A stretch of 64,000 bases of DNA from positions 14,973,581 to 15,037,580 of the forward strand of contig NC_133474.1 in assembly GCF_025370935.1 (NCBI RefSeq). The letters run 5' to 3'. Shown here one piece after another: positions 25,547 through 37,660 of the stretch (the stretch's first letter is position 1; the number at the start of each line of letters is the position of its first letter). Position numbers and translations under genes: made by a program. The DNA is from Choristoneura fumiferana. Its lineage: Eukaryota; Arthropoda; Insecta; Lepidoptera; Tortricidae. The notes under the pieces were generated by a model that was not told the origin of the DNA, did no database searches, and saw only the letters and a program-made list of their open reading frames with translations.

Positions 25547-26182
25547 AAAAAAATTAACCGACTACAAAAAACTATGGAAATAATTTTCTACCAGTCTGAA
25601 ATCGGTCAGTGCCTCAGCACAAGCCAGCAGGAGTGGACCTATAGTTATCTACCTCACCTACGCACTTTATATTGGGCTTCAATTACTCCTGCTGGCTCGT
25701 GCTGAGGCACCGACTTACTTCAGACTGGCAGAAAATTACTTTCATGGTTTTTTGTAGTCGGTTCAATTTTTTGTTATAATATTTTTTCACGCTTTTTAGT
25801 GTAAATAATTTAAGATACAATAGTTTAATATCAACTGCTCTTCACCTTTTACGAAAGATGCTTTTTCCGATGCAGAGATGTTCATTATTGAGGAGTCCTA
25901 GTGCTTCACCACCCGTTTTACCATATGCATTACGAGGAGCATAAATGATGATGATGACTAGAGGTGTCCCTACAACATTTGAAGAGTTCTTTCGATTTCT
26001 TTAAGATTCAATCATCAGACCCTGATTTGGTGCTTATGGGACCTAATCGAAGACATTCCTAGACGAACGCAAAAAAAATATTTCAAATCGGTTCATAAAT
26101 GAGGAAGTTCTGAGGTAAGAAACATTAGAAAAAAAAACAACCGAATTGATAATCTCCTCCTTTTTTGAAGTCGGTTAAAAAT
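25547..26182. mobile_element. Nested inverted-repeat element (TTAACCGACT ends)
   Basis: An inner palindrome spans 25547-25773 with arms of about 87 bp: attaaccgactacaaaaaac and ctgcctcagcac-type blocks on the left, mirrored on the right by gctgaggcac and tttttgtagtcggttcaat. A further gaagtcggttaaaaat at 26167-26182 matches the outer end again. This suggests a complete element from 25547 to 26182 whose left part has its own large hairpin. No transposase seen. Confidence 0.65.
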
Positions 26183-27136
26183 TAGCAATAAAGATGAAGT
26201 ACGTACGTCTATCTATACTATTGATAGATTACTACTTGAAACAGTAGAAAAAGATGAAAAAGGAATAAAAAAATCGCATACGACAATGTTACAGTATTTA
26301 TACATATATGCCATATTTAAGAGTTTAACGTCAAAAATGTGACAATTCAGGGAAAGTAGCGCTCTCATTTAATTTTTATTCTTTTGCGTACTCGAACCTA
26401 GGAATACCTACATCGTCAATTGTTACCCTACATTTGCATCACAATACTAGACATCCGCAAACAGATTCATCAACGTTCCATGTATCGGGTACCGTACAAA
26501 CGTACCTATACGAATACAAACATACGAAATTAACTTCGGAAATTCGAGCGTTACAGTAAAAAGGCGGCCAAAGGATTTCGAGGTACAGTGCAGCCCATAT
26601 TGCTAGGTGTGGGACAAATTAGCATTTCACAGACATGAGACAAAATGTCTCCGCTTCGTCGGCTTAATGAACGGGGAACGTCGTGATTAAACGCCTTTAC
26701 GGCGACTAAGATGTAACTCGGCTGCGAAGAGGTGACGTTCGCCTAAATTTAGCAATTAAGGGGTGGGCCGATATGCGAGTATATTGATTAAGATAGGATA
26801 CCGGAACTTAATCTGCCGGTACATGCGAAGCGTGATTAAATCACTCGAGTCACGACGGCACATCGCAGGAGGGCCGGAAGTGAGGCCGTGCAGGACATTT
26901 ACGATAGGTAAAATATCTTACATATTAGTCCAGTTTTAACCAACTTTACAGTCATAATATTATACCATATTACTTGTAACGTTTGTGTTACAGGGCCTTG
27001 GTACTGTACTTCAATACGATTTTCCCAAATTATTCGTAACATCGCCAAAGCAGAACATTATACCATATTTTTATTAGGATAAGAATACTGTGATTCTACT
27101 CAAAAACTTTACCTTTAAATTGCACCACTTGCTTTT
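26183..27136. other. Unique stretch, possible conserved non-coding DNA
   Basis: About 26520-26890 has balanced base composition, no repeat signature and no long open frame, unlike its surroundings. It contains words such as aaacgcctttacggcg and cactcgagtcacgacgg. Such stretches are often conserved non-coding elements, but I have no comparison to show it. Confidence 0.3.
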
Positions 27137-27262
27137 GTTGAAAAAGGTTGCCTGGAGGAGATCGCTCTAAAGCGATAAGGCAGCTCTCGGCGTACCTGTT
27201 TTCTCTATCGCTTACTATTGTGGTGGTCAATAAAGAGTCAACATTGTATATTATATTACTTT
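27137..27262 (+). repeat. RTE-type LINE 3' tail
   Basis: Contains gaaaaaggttgcctgga, gatcgctctaaagcgataagg, cctgttttctctatcgctta and aataaagagtc in order. This is the 3' untranslated tail of a lepidopteran RTE-type LINE. The coding part is missing (5' truncation). The same order recurs at 30806-31080. Confidence 0.7.
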
Positions 27263-28130
27263 ATCACAGTGTAAACGACTCTTCCGATGTTCTTTATAAC
27301 TCTTGTGGATACGTAACGAGTATTATAAGTACCTACCTATTACTATACAATCGTATACTAGTACAACTATTACAGCAGCATAAAGCTGGGGATATCAAAG
27401 TGTCCTGACTGTGCGCCAGTATTGGCTTCCGCCTGGCATCGGGCCAACCTCACCAAGTCGTTTTCTACGAGATAAGTAAAAAGTTCGCGATAAAAAATCA
27501 TTGCATAATTTATAATGTCAATAAACGCTTAAGGCTGCTCTAAAACTAAGCTAAACTTGTCGTAGTTTAAGATTTGATTGAGCGCAACGCCAACAAACTG
27601 TCTCACAGTTTGGCGAACATTTAATTTAAGGTACAATGTATTTGCATTTTTTATTTAAATAAATTGAAAAAAAAATACAGCGGAAAGAATTATCCTCAAT
27701 TATAAAGTATACAATTAAAGACGCATGTGCAAAAACCCTTAATTACTTTAATACACAGCAACAACACAAGGGAACCGTAATGAAAATAGGAACGCAGAGT
27801 CTATGCGGAGCCCGTGCTTACGTGATTAGGTGGCTGTAAAAGAAAATTGGGGAGGAAATCCGACTCTAATAAACAGGCGATTGTAATAATAACAGAGTAA
27901 ATTCGAAGGCGAGGTCGCTCTGGAGTTTGTTTCCTTATGGTTGATGGTACCTCTTTTTACGTAACCTTGGATTAGGCATCTCTCTAAAAAAATATATCTA
28001 ATCTAAATACTAAACACTTTTACACGAGAACATTTTTACATATCTAAATACTTTTGCTGTTAATTTTGGATTTTTCAGATAGCTGTCAACAGATTTGCAT
28101 GGCATTGTTAATATTGAAACTCAAACGCCC
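27263..28130. other. Non-coding stretch, no gene seen
   Basis: No structure recognised. Confidence 0.4.
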
Positions 28131-28848
28131 GTTTTTAGGGTTCCGTAGTCAACTAGGAACCCCTATAGTTTCGCCATGTCTGTCCGTCTGTCTGTCTGTC
28201 TGTTTGTCCGCGGGTAAGCTCAGAGGCCGTTAGTACTAGAAAGTTGTAATTTGACATGAATATACATATCAGTCACGCCGACAAAGTTTTTTTAGGGTAC
28301 CTCCCATAGACGTAAAGTGGGGGTGACTTTTTTTCTCGACTGACCCTGTATTGTGGGGTATCGTTGGATAGTTCTTTTAAAACCATTGGGGGGTTGCTAA
28401 GACAATTTTTCTATTCAGTGATCAGTTTGCGAAATATTCAACTTCAGAGTGCAAATTTTCATTGAAATCGAGCGTCCCTCCCCCCCTCTATAATCTAAAC
28501 TATTGGGTGGAAAAATGTGAAAAAAATCAGAATGGTACCTATTAAATATATCAAATTTACAAGGAAAATTATAGCGGCTAAGATTGCATGAGAAGTATTA
28601 GTAGTTTAAGAGTAAATACTATCGAATAAGCTAAGTTATAGATAAGGGCCTCACTGAAAATAATTATGCTGAGTGGGAGTTTAATGTAGTAAATATGGCA
28701 GTTAAATAGCAGCCTAAGGTATAAAATATACCTAAACTTGGAAGATTCAGACACAATACGAAATCCTTATAAAAATACTATTTGATTTTTTCGTAATGGT
28801 TACGAAACCCTATCCTGGGCGTGTATGACACGCTCTTGGCCGGTTTTT
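28131..28848 (+). repeat. Long lepidopteran interspersed repeat, copy 2
   Basis: Same block order as 21445-22087, from ttccgtagtcaactagg to cgctcttggccggtttttt. It includes about 70 bp near 28630-28700 that copy 1 lacks, so one of the two has an insertion or deletion. No coding frame. Confidence 0.8.
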
Positions 28849-29743
28849 TGTCACTTAGGTTGAATTCCCAGGTATCCAGTTAGTACCAGGTACCGTGAAG
28901 GGCCTCAATCCCTAAGAGATTCGATGCAATCGCTCTTCAGGATGGGACCCTCTTACGAAACACTACCAAGAGGTCTCATCCTGCGTATCAGAACACAATA
29001 GACAGGCCGAAGTGAATGGAAGCCGAGTATTCGATCGATTGCAATATCGCGAGATCTTATTATTGTCTTATTCTGTCTTTCATTTGATATCAATTTCATA
29101 TTATCTGTCACAGCATAATGAATATTTAATAATGTGTTCGTGTGTCGGTGGTTTGTTACGACTGAATGAGCTACGGCGTTTAAATTACGCCGGTTGTCGA
29201 CATTAAGGTGCAGTCTTGCGGCTGGTCACTCAATAGAAAATTCCCTGAGAACTGTTGAGTTAGCTTGGTCACGCACGAGACTGGTGGAGGCAAACAACTG
29301 ATTATTGATTTATTTGCCTTACCTACTTGCTCAAGTACTGAACGTGTTTTCAAAATACCCAATTGACAAATTGGCAGATAGACAAATGTGATATGATAAG
29401 AAAAATAGATGATGGTGTATAAATGTAAACGAGGAAAGACAATGCTTCTTGAAAAATGATTTTGTTGGGTGTTATGGCTGAGAGCTATTTTTGCGTTACA
29501 CTCAATTCAATTTAATAGTATATTTCATACTCGTAAATATTATATTTTTGTCAAAGTTGCATTCGCATTGATTGCCCAAAGAAAGTCGATAGTTTTAAAA
29601 TTAAAACTATGTTTTTTTATTTTTGTCCCACAGTCCGAACAAGGCGGACCTTTCACTTAACTCACGTCTTTCGAACCACGTGTAACCCATTATGAGCATT
29701 TCTCTGTTGTTTGACAATAATCGACCATTTACTAAATATATAA
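28849..29743. other. Non-coding stretch with one hairpin
   Basis: An imperfect hairpin at 28938-28983 pairs caggatgggaccctctt with aagaggtctcatcctg across a 13-nt loop. Its role is unknown. Open frames at 29012-29660 show no motif. Confidence 0.4.
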
Positions 29744-30058
29744 TCCATATATATATATAAAACAAAGTCGTGTTAGTCCTAGAACGGCTTGACCAATTTT
29801 TATGATTTTTGTGTTTTTGGATTTGTCTTCGTCAGGAATAGGATAATAAGAATCAAAACATTGGAAAATTGACGAAAAAATAAAATAAAAGAAAAAAACA
29901 TTTTCCCACACGAAATGTTCATGCCGTCAAAATCTCCTCTCAAATTAATCAACGTATTTAAATAAGTTGGACCTGCTAGATGGCGCTGTTGTTGGTATGC
30001 TATCATAATTTTAATGAATAGTTTTTTCGGGCTGGACAAGGTCTGCCGGGTGCGCTAG
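29744..30058 (+). mobile_element. Non-autonomous Helitron, second family
   Basis: Starts TCCATATATATATA after host A and ends gccgggtgcgCTAG before host T. The 5' phrase acaaagtcgtgttagt and the acggcttgaccaatttttat block belong to a Helitron family common in Lepidoptera and different from 14211 and 51105. The minus-strand open frame at 29800-30039 is incidental. Confidence 0.75.
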
Positions 30059-30805
30059 TTATGGATAAAACAAGACAAGTATAAATCATGTTTAATGTAG
30101 TCTAATATAATAACTTTATATACAGTTAAAATGTAACCATTCTCTTGACTTTCTGACAGATTATGAAGTTTGTTTGTGAAACGAGAGAAGTCTGCACTGG
30201 ACAACAACGTTCACAGATGCGCTTTTAGTTAGTTTCGGTTGTACAAATATGCATAAAAAAATATATTTAAAATGAAGTTAATTTTATGACACTTAGGGCG
30301 TCGTTAAAGAACTTTACTTAAAGGATTTCTGAATGCAAAGTTGAACTTCTTCTAAAACAAGTAGTTGAAAAAAGTTACAACATTTCATTTATTGCAACCG
30401 ATGAGTCACGTTGAATTGTGTTGTCGACAAAAATGAACACACAAAGATTTCTAAATACTCTCTATCTTCGTATACCTTAACATTATCGTATTAGTATATA
30501 TATAAAAAAATGAAAATTTTTAGATAGTTTAATGGGGGAGTTTCAACATTTAAGACACCGTTTACTTATTTAGTTAAATATCTATCCCACCACACCGAGT
30601 ATAGTCGGTTGCCAGTGTAACAAGTGTGGAGCTTATAAGTGGTGATGTCACAGCCCGGACGTAGACGCCAGTCAGGCCGGGAAGCGCCCTCGCCACAACC
30701 ACTGACATTCGACGTTAATTATGAACTTGACTTACATTTTACTCTATTGGTAGAGTAGTGGGTGAAACGGGATTTTTCGAGTACTATTTAATATTATATA
30801 CTACT
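30059..30805. other. Non-coding stretch, no gene seen
   Basis: A small GC-rich patch lies near 30650-30700. Nothing recognised. Confidence 0.4.
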
Positions 30806-31080
30806 ATTGAAAAAGGTTGCCAAGAAGAGGTCGCTCTGAACCGATAAAGCCGCCTATTGCTTACCTTGTAATTTTCTCTCTGTGCAATAGTACAGTCACC
30901 AGCACCAATATCTGACACAACAAGCGTGCATAAATATCTGATACGACTCTATTTCTAGGGCCGGAAGGACGTGTCAGATATTTTTGCACGCTCCGCTATG
31001 GCAGATTTTAATGCTGGTGACTGCACCTGTTTTCTGTATCGCTTACTATGTGGTGTACAATAAAGAGTAGTTAATTGTAT
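30806..31080 (+). repeat. RTE-type LINE 3' tail, interrupted
   Basis: Starts gaaaaaggttgccaaga with gaggtcgctctg, and ends cctgttttctgtatcgctta with aataaagag, as at 27137-27262. A 131-bp inverted-repeat element (30893-31023) sits inside it, so the LINE tail was there first. Confidence 0.7.
30893..31023. mobile_element. CAGTCACC inverted-repeat element, copy 1
   Basis: Ends cagtcaccagca and tgctggtgactg are perfect inverted repeats. Internal atatctgacac..gtgtcagatat and gcgtgca..tgcacgc also pair, so the whole element can fold. Copy 2 is at 46287-46423, where TA flanks both ends; this copy has TA on the left and CA on the right. A TA target suggests a Tc1/mariner-type parent. Confidence 0.8.
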
Positions 31081-32081
31081 TGTTTAGATTACATTCGTAT
31101 TCGCTCGCATCTTCAATAAAAGGCTGTTGTCTCACTTGACGTGCGCCCATACTTAAGTATCCGTACCTATACCTCTACACGTTAGACATAAATCCGGTTG
31201 TAAGACACGAAGCAGACACCAAGTAAACTAAGTGTGCGAAAATATTTACGTTTTCACTCAATTCAACTACTTACTGCAGTAAGCAGTCACTGTGATGGAA
31301 ATAGCATCTATTAAAATAAGTTCAACGTAGCATTTTCATCGGCCTGTGTCATTAAAGTCTGTAAGGGTGTCACATTTTGTTGAAGGCGTTCTTGTGCTGG
31401 TATTGATATTATTCCGTGTGAAGCCTCCGTCAGCGGCACCGTTGCCCGCGAACCGCGCTAAGCCGCCGTGAGCCCCTCGACTACTGACAAGAGGCTTGCG
31501 GGTTTCAACTCGCTTTGTGAGAGTGCTAAAGAGATAGAAACGTTTCGAGGAGAGCACTTGCGATATCCCTGACGCGCTCCATCACCGGTCAAATAGGTTA
31601 TCCGATCTCTAGAGATCACATTCCGCTTCATCGGGAACATCACTTTAAAGCCCAGTTTAGATCTGCAAGAAAAATAGTGCAAGTTGTATTACATTGCTGC
31701 GTTCGCCTGACCACCATAAACTCGTTCGCTTTACGGCCTCGCGATGTTGTCGATGATGTCGCGATGTTGGGCTTTTAAACACTTCGCGATCAAACTTTAA
31801 GCAAGTCACTCGAAAATATCCTACATAATAAAGTAAACTTTAAGATGCGGTGAATTTAATAATTTAAGAGCAAGCTGAGAGAAACAGAGAAAGCTACGAA
31901 CCACCGATTATGTTTTTGATGATTAGTCACGGCGGTGATCTATTGGAGAAGCGAGATTCAGCGAAACTAATTTGAAAAAAAAGCAGTGTCACACCGTTAT
32001 AAAATTATAGCTACGAGAGCTTCACGACTCAAAATTAATGATCAGCTTGTTAATGAAGGTGCTCAAAGCAATAGTTAGGTC
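31081..32081. other. Non-coding stretch, no gene seen
   Basis: A GC-rich block at 31430-31480 gives overlapping open frames on the minus strand with no motif. The phrase tgcaagttgtattaca near 31681 recurs near 57211, suggesting a shared old repeat. Confidence 0.35.
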
Positions 32082-32641
32082 TGCCGTGCTATGACAAAAC
32101 ACTGTAACTCAATTTACAGTGTTTTGTGGTAACACTGTTAAATTAGCCTTATAAATAGACTTAATCTATACGTACATATTTAGAGTATACTGATTTTCTA
32201 CCAATAACATTGTAAAAGTTCATTGAAATTTACACTGTAACTCTTAAAACCTAGGATCCTGATTCGACTAAACACCTCCTCCAGAAAACGTGTTTTGCCA
32301 AAACAAAACTCACCTTTTCTTCAGTCAGTACCTAAAGTTAGTGTTTTGTCGTAACAATTACATGATAAATTTGGAGTGAGTGTTTTGATTTGTTATTATT
32401 AGTCTGTTTATTGTAAATCAAACTTTTTTATTTTTAACGTGATTTTGCTTGAGAATGCACGAAAAAGTATAAATCTTGTATTATGTTTCTTTGTCTACAG
32501 TTAGTTGCATATTATTTGTAATTTATCCAAATTTAATCAAAATCAGATGAATATTCACGGGTCTGTGGCAAATAAAGAAGAAAAGTTTTTGCGACTTCTG
32601 AAAGTAGGTTTTTTTAGATAGTGTTTTGCCATGACACGGCA
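32082..32641. mobile_element. 560-bp inverted-repeat element (TGCCGTG ends)
   Basis: The left end tgccgtgctatgacaaaaca pairs with the right end, whose reverse complement is tgccgtgtcatggcaaaaca. The word gtgttttg recurs at 32116, 32342, 32380 and 32621, and a perfect 14-bp-arm hairpin lies at 32093-32126 (acaaaacactgtaa/ttacagtgttttgt). Sub-terminal copies of the end motif are typical of DNA transposons. No transposase frame seen. Confidence 0.7.
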
Positions 32642-32685
32642 AAGGTACTTAGAAGACTTCACCGGTGTATACCTACCAAGGAACT

Positions 32686-33137
32686 TAAAAACCGGCCAAG
32701 AGCGTGTCGGACACGCCCAAAATAGGGTTCCGTAGCTATTACGAAAAAATTAAGTAATATTTTATACTGAATCTTCCATAGTTTAGGTATATTTTATACC
32801 TTACGCTGCTATTTACTCTTAAACTACTAATAATTCTCAAGCAAACTTAACCGTTGTAGTTTTCCTTGAAAGTTTGATATGTACTTACTACCATCCTGAA
32901 TTTCCCACCGGTTTAGATTTTAGAGGGGGGACGACGCTCGATTTTAATTACAATTTGCACCTACCACCACCATTTTGTCGGCATAGTTTACATATATATC
33001 CGTGCAAAATTACAGCTTTCTAGCATTGATAGTCCCTGAGCAAAGCCGCGGACGGACGGACAGACAGACAGACAGACAGACATGGCGAAACTATAAGGGT
33101 TCCGTTTTTGCCATTTTGGCTCCGGAAGCCTAAAAAG
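32686..33137 (-). repeat. Long lepidopteran interspersed repeat, copy 3 (inverted, deleted)
   Basis: Begins aaaaccggccaagagcgtgt and ends ccgtttttgccattttggct, the reverse of copies 1 and 2. About 200 bp of the centre are missing, at the junction near 32955-32970. It keeps the CAGA run, the reverse of the CTGT run in the other copies. Confidence 0.8.
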
Positions 33138-35800
33138 GTAGGTATGTAGCTACTCCTATACCTATATGTAAAGGAACGCATGTGTAAGTAATGGTTCATT
33201 GTTTTTGTGGTAAATGGCCGGAGATTACCTCAAATTGACGTCTGTGTGTTGGTAAAGTGAAAGGAAGTATTCAGTTGTAGATAATGGATTGAGTTGTTTT
33301 GTTCTGTAACAATGCTTCAATTTCTAATACCATGTTGTCGGACAAAGCTGTTTCATTGAACTAAAGCATCTATTCGGATGAATTTTACAAGAAAACAGAG
33401 ATAATACGTTAAATACATCATTACTGTTTGTTAACTGAGGTGATGAATCGTGCTGATCTGTAAATAGTTTTTGCGCATTAGCGAGGGGCCGAGTCAAGGT
33501 CAGTCTCAGCGGAGGGGCTCTAATGAATACACTTAGCTCCATGACGACACCAGAACATAGGTGACAACATTACGACCCGACTATTTCAAGCTGTTATGTC
33601 ACGTGAATAAGATTCTGCCGCAGGAGATTGAAAAACGATTCAATCCAATATCCTTCCGACACCTTTACCTGCCTCTTCCCCTCGACGGCTCCCTGAAAAT
33701 CGCATCTTAGGTACTACATCTCTATAAAGTTAGTATCTGTTTTTAGATGTTTCGGTGGATCGGTCGGAGCACTGGCAACCAGACAGGCCCTCGGCCGAGC
33801 AGTCGGCAAACTAGTCTAGCGCGGCGGTCGCGTCTAGACGGCACGGCGCGGTGGATCCCTATCGGCTGGTGTAAAATTATGTGAGGTAGGCAAGCGGAAT
33901 ATCCGCCCAAAATCAAATGTTATTCCTTTATTTTCAATAATTTATTACAAATTTGCTCAATCATCCTACATACGCGAACTAACATTTATCCTTCCTCTTT
34001 AGCCCTACTGGACTGTGTCTGACGGTAACGTATTGCAGTCCATTCAGAGAGTCGCTTTATTCCCGAATGACACAAAGCAAATATTCAAAGTTCTCACGAA
34101 CTTTCCAGTTTGGTTTCTGCAATAGAAATAACATAACAACTTCGATGAAATATTGAATGTTTCGACAATACAAAAACGAACATTTTTGGCTGCTACGCAT
34201 AGTAAAATCTTTACAATTAATGACACCAATACCGAATTAGGTATGTGCAATAAACATCACTAGAATATAAACATTTAATAAAACAATACCTGGTCACGGT
34301 AATTATAAGCAACAATTACTAAGGACGGAAGCTATTTATTTTATTTCATTGCGCATGTTTCGAGAAATAGAAATCTTTAGAAATTTAGAAATACATTTCC
34401 TGAATAGATGTGTTTAAAGCTGCAATGTAACGTAACACGGCGCTCTTATCACTTTTTCTTTCTTTTCATCCGCGCACAATAGAGGTCGCTTTAGATAACC
34501 TCCCCCCCCCCGTATAGTAACAAGTTGCAGAAAGCAACAAAGGGATCTAGATTAAACGGACAATGCGTTCTTTACGAAACTGTATAGCAATTAGTTGGGT
34601 TCAGCATCTGCGGTGAGAGTCGAACTAAGTGGCGAAACTGCAACTGACAATGGATCGAGCGGTTGCTACCGGCGCGGCGCATGGGCGCGTGGACTGCGCG
34701 CGCGCTGGCGGGTCATCGCGCCGCAACCTTTCACCGCTGCAGAGCCTGACAAGCGAGCGACCCGACCACGACCCTGTAATCAAATCACTTGGTTCCACAC
34801 CGGCGAGTTTAATACGTAGACACGGCGAGACTAAAATGGACAAGCTCACCATTAAATGTAATTAAATATACCTTACGGTAAATAAAAAACAGTAAGTAAC
34901 GTCTTCATAATTTAATTAATCTAAAACAAGATCCATGTAAATCACTCGCCTTAAACGGGATCGGAAACAAAGGCTTCCCCGTTTTGTGCTGCGTCTATCC
35001 CTTAATTACGTGGCTGGGCAAACCGCGAATAAACAGGAGTCATTGTAGTGAGTAAGCAGATTAAACGATCGAACAAAAATATACGGACGTTATATCAGAA
35101 GCAAACAGAATTCTTTTAATTACCTAAAACGGGGCTCAAGGTAGCAATAAGTTTGGTAACTTTTTTCTGTAACATGCCGTTTTGTTTGTAAGAGTTAACA
35201 ACAATGCTAAAAACATTTATCAGGGTAGATATTTAATTACAATACATTTTGCCAGATGTTGAAGTGCTCATGTTATTTAGGCCCTTGGGAGTAAATAGTT
35301 TCATTATGAGAATGTATTCCGTTCTGTTTTGCAAAACAAAAACAAAATTTCAGGGTTTCTATGCTGGTAGCCTCTAGATACCTATATACTCAAACTTACA
35401 TTAATTTTATTTTATGAAGGGTTATGTAAGTGCCTACCTAGTTCTAAGTTATAACGTGCTGCGGTATGTACCTACCTACTCGTGTCATAGTCCATAATTA
35501 AACATGCAATAGAAAAGTAATAAAATAATAAAATAGGTAGGTACGTCTCATAATCTCAACTAGGTAAATACCACATAATTATTGTAGTTAGACTTGCGTG
35601 ACTTTTAAATACATTAAAATTACGTAGCGTGCCGATAGTTTGGTTAATTTGAAACAACGTAAGGAACATGAACTAAGAAGAAATAGCTCGAAACACTCTA
35701 CCTATACAATGAACCGATTTCATAATAACTTTTACTCGTTTAAGTCAGCTAAAGTTTTGATGATTTTGTTTTTAGTTGTTGCTGATCCCCCTGGGTAATG
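33138..35800. other. Long stretch without a recognised gene
   Basis: GC-rich islands lie near 33770-33860 and 34650-34770. Overlapping open frames on both strands at 34595-34865 come from the second and are not convincing as coding. A run of 10 C lies at 34502-34511. Either island could mark a promoter or enhancer, but no core-promoter motif is clear. Confidence 0.35.
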
Positions 35801-36354
35801 TATACTCAGCGGCACCAAATTTGGCCCACTCTTCATACAAAATTTTCCCGTCCGACCCACCTTCACACTGAGCCTGCACCCCAGTGTTAAGGTAGGGAAA
35901 TTACTTTCCCAGCCTTCATACTAACCTATTTTAAAATAATCAGTGTAACGGTGGATCATACATATGAGTAGGTACAGTATTAACGTTGGGTAACCAGGCA
36001 AGCGGTTTACCTTTCGGACTGTTGGTCCCACTGCTAGGTTCCACTTATTTATATAAATATTGTATTTTAATACAAAAATAGGTAGGATAGGTTAGTTAGG
36101 TAATTTCAGTTGTCGAAAAGCAGTTGAACAAACTATGGTTGGACCACGGGTACGTCACGATATTTATCTGAAAAGGTTGTAACACTTGTGTTTATCTCAA
36201 GAGGTTCCCAACCTTCACACTAATGCGTCAGGTTTCCCCACGGTTTCCCATCCTTACTACTAGTGTGAAGGTTGGTAATATAATTTACCTTCTTTCATTC
36301 TGGTGTGATGGCTCAGTGTGATTTGAGGACCAGATTTTTTGCCGCTCAGTATAT
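35801..36354. mobile_element. 554-bp inverted-repeat element (TATACT ends)
   Basis: Same ends as the 92-bp element at 24193 (tatactcagcggc at left, gccgctcagtata at right). Inside, an inner pair cacactgagcc (about 35866) and ggctcagtgtg (about 36309) with acaccttc/gaaggt-like words indicates a second element nested within the first. Confidence 0.65.
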
Positions 36355-36837
36355 ATTATTTTATATACCTACCCACCTACTGATACATAGATACTATATA
36401 TATTCTACAATATTTCACTTTGAACTGATTTTAAAATATTTATTATTTATTAGATAATGGGATAGTTCATATGGGTGGCCGTCACGAAAATTCAGCCGCC
36501 TTTTTTCATCGCCAACCGCCGGAACGCAACTCGACGTTCTCGGCGGCTGGCCATGCACACAATGCGGATAAATTAAAAATAATTTTATTCAAATGTTCTT
36601 AAGCGTCAATATGACACATTCTGGAGAGTTTGTTTTCTTCATTTCTACTAAGTATTAGCGGTGTATTTACACAAGGGACTTTTGTGTTTGCTACAATAAC
36701 AGCCTACCTCACACCAGGCAAACAGGGCATTAAACAGGATTTGGAAGGCAGCCTAGCCTGGCCTCACGAAATCATTTTGAAGAAATTCACGAAAACTAAA
36801 GCTTTTTAGCTAGACTACCTGATCATCATCATTATTA
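36355..36837. other. Non-coding stretch, no gene seen
   Basis: No structure recognised. Confidence 0.4.
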
Positions 36838-37215
36838 TCAGTCGGCAGCGATTTCTTTCTTGAAGTTAAGCCTGCCTAATTGGCCAAATTGTCCAAGGTA
36901 AAGATAGTGGTCAACAACATCGAATTTATCGTTCCTAATGACAGGTACGGGTGTGACATGAATATTAACCATGATCTTAGTCTTGTCCATATCCACTATA
37001 AAACCCACCCGTTAGGAGACGATGCTAAGGTCACAGAGCATAGCGTGCTCCTCCAGCGACTCGTATATCATCGACAAAATGAAGGTGAGCGAGTGACGCA
37101 CTCGCCGTTGATGTTGATGCCGAATCCATTTCAACCCAAAACTTAAAAACGTCCTCCAACGCTTTTTTGTACAGTTTGTCGAAATCAAGTCTCCCTGTCT
37201 CACCTTGCTGCATTT
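36838..37215 (-). pseudogene. RTE-type reverse transcriptase remnant
   Basis: Read on the minus strand, two frames together give palm-domain pieces of an RTE-type LINE polymerase: a RQGD-IS block, then ALEDVFKFW, then LAHLHFVDDI, where FVDD stands for the catalytic FADD box, then DMDKTKIM and finally VDHYLYLGQ. Frameshifts separate the pieces and both ends are missing. The order and spacing fit the family, and the breaks make it a dead copy. It lies about 400 bp upstream of the micro-exon gene on the opposite strand. Confidence 0.75.
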
Positions 37216-37612
37216 GGATTGGTTGTGTACCTACCTGTACCTACACTCGTCCTGCATCCGGATTGACATATGTAGTGGTATTGCTGTCAAACCCTACACA
37301 GCTACCTACGTTTCATGTATCTTGCTTATTTATTATATTAATTAATAATGATGCGTGCTCGCCGCCATCCAATGATTTATAATGCCGCCAGAAGATAGTA
37401 CGTCTCCATTCACAAATAGGCCTGAGTTTTCGTCCATGTCAGGGATTTTATCTAACAAATGCATGCAAGTTCTAAAAATGTGTAGTATATTTCGTGGTCG
37501 CTACATTACCACAAAGGCAGTAAAGTCACGGATATGGTTATTGCAATTTCATCAACATTTTTAATTGTTTTTATCATGAGTCCTTTTCGCTGCAACCATA
37601 CTATGATTGAAA
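37216..37612. other. Upstream region of the micro-exon gene
   Basis: This should hold the 5' untranslated region and core promoter if transcription starts close to the first coding exon. I see no TATA box at a sensible distance from the start codon. A 5' untranslated exon further upstream cannot be excluded. An out-of-frame ATG at 37603 precedes the chosen start and would encode a short upstream frame reading into intron 1. Confidence 0.3.
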
Positions 37613-37660
37613 ATGGGAAGAATTACTGTTTTCTTGATACTAACAGTTTTATTTATTTCA
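37613..37660 (+). CDS. Exon 1: start and signal peptide
   Basis: Codes residues 1-16, starting MGRITVFLILTVLFIS. The strong donor gtaagt follows at 37661. The ATG was chosen because it opens a classic signal sequence that is continuous with exon 2. The ATG 10 bp upstream is out of frame. The intron is phase 0. Confidence 0.75.

Noticed and set aside
34595..34865. Three overlapping frames of 74-78 codons
   Set aside because: They are open on both strands because of GC content; no motif or splice context.
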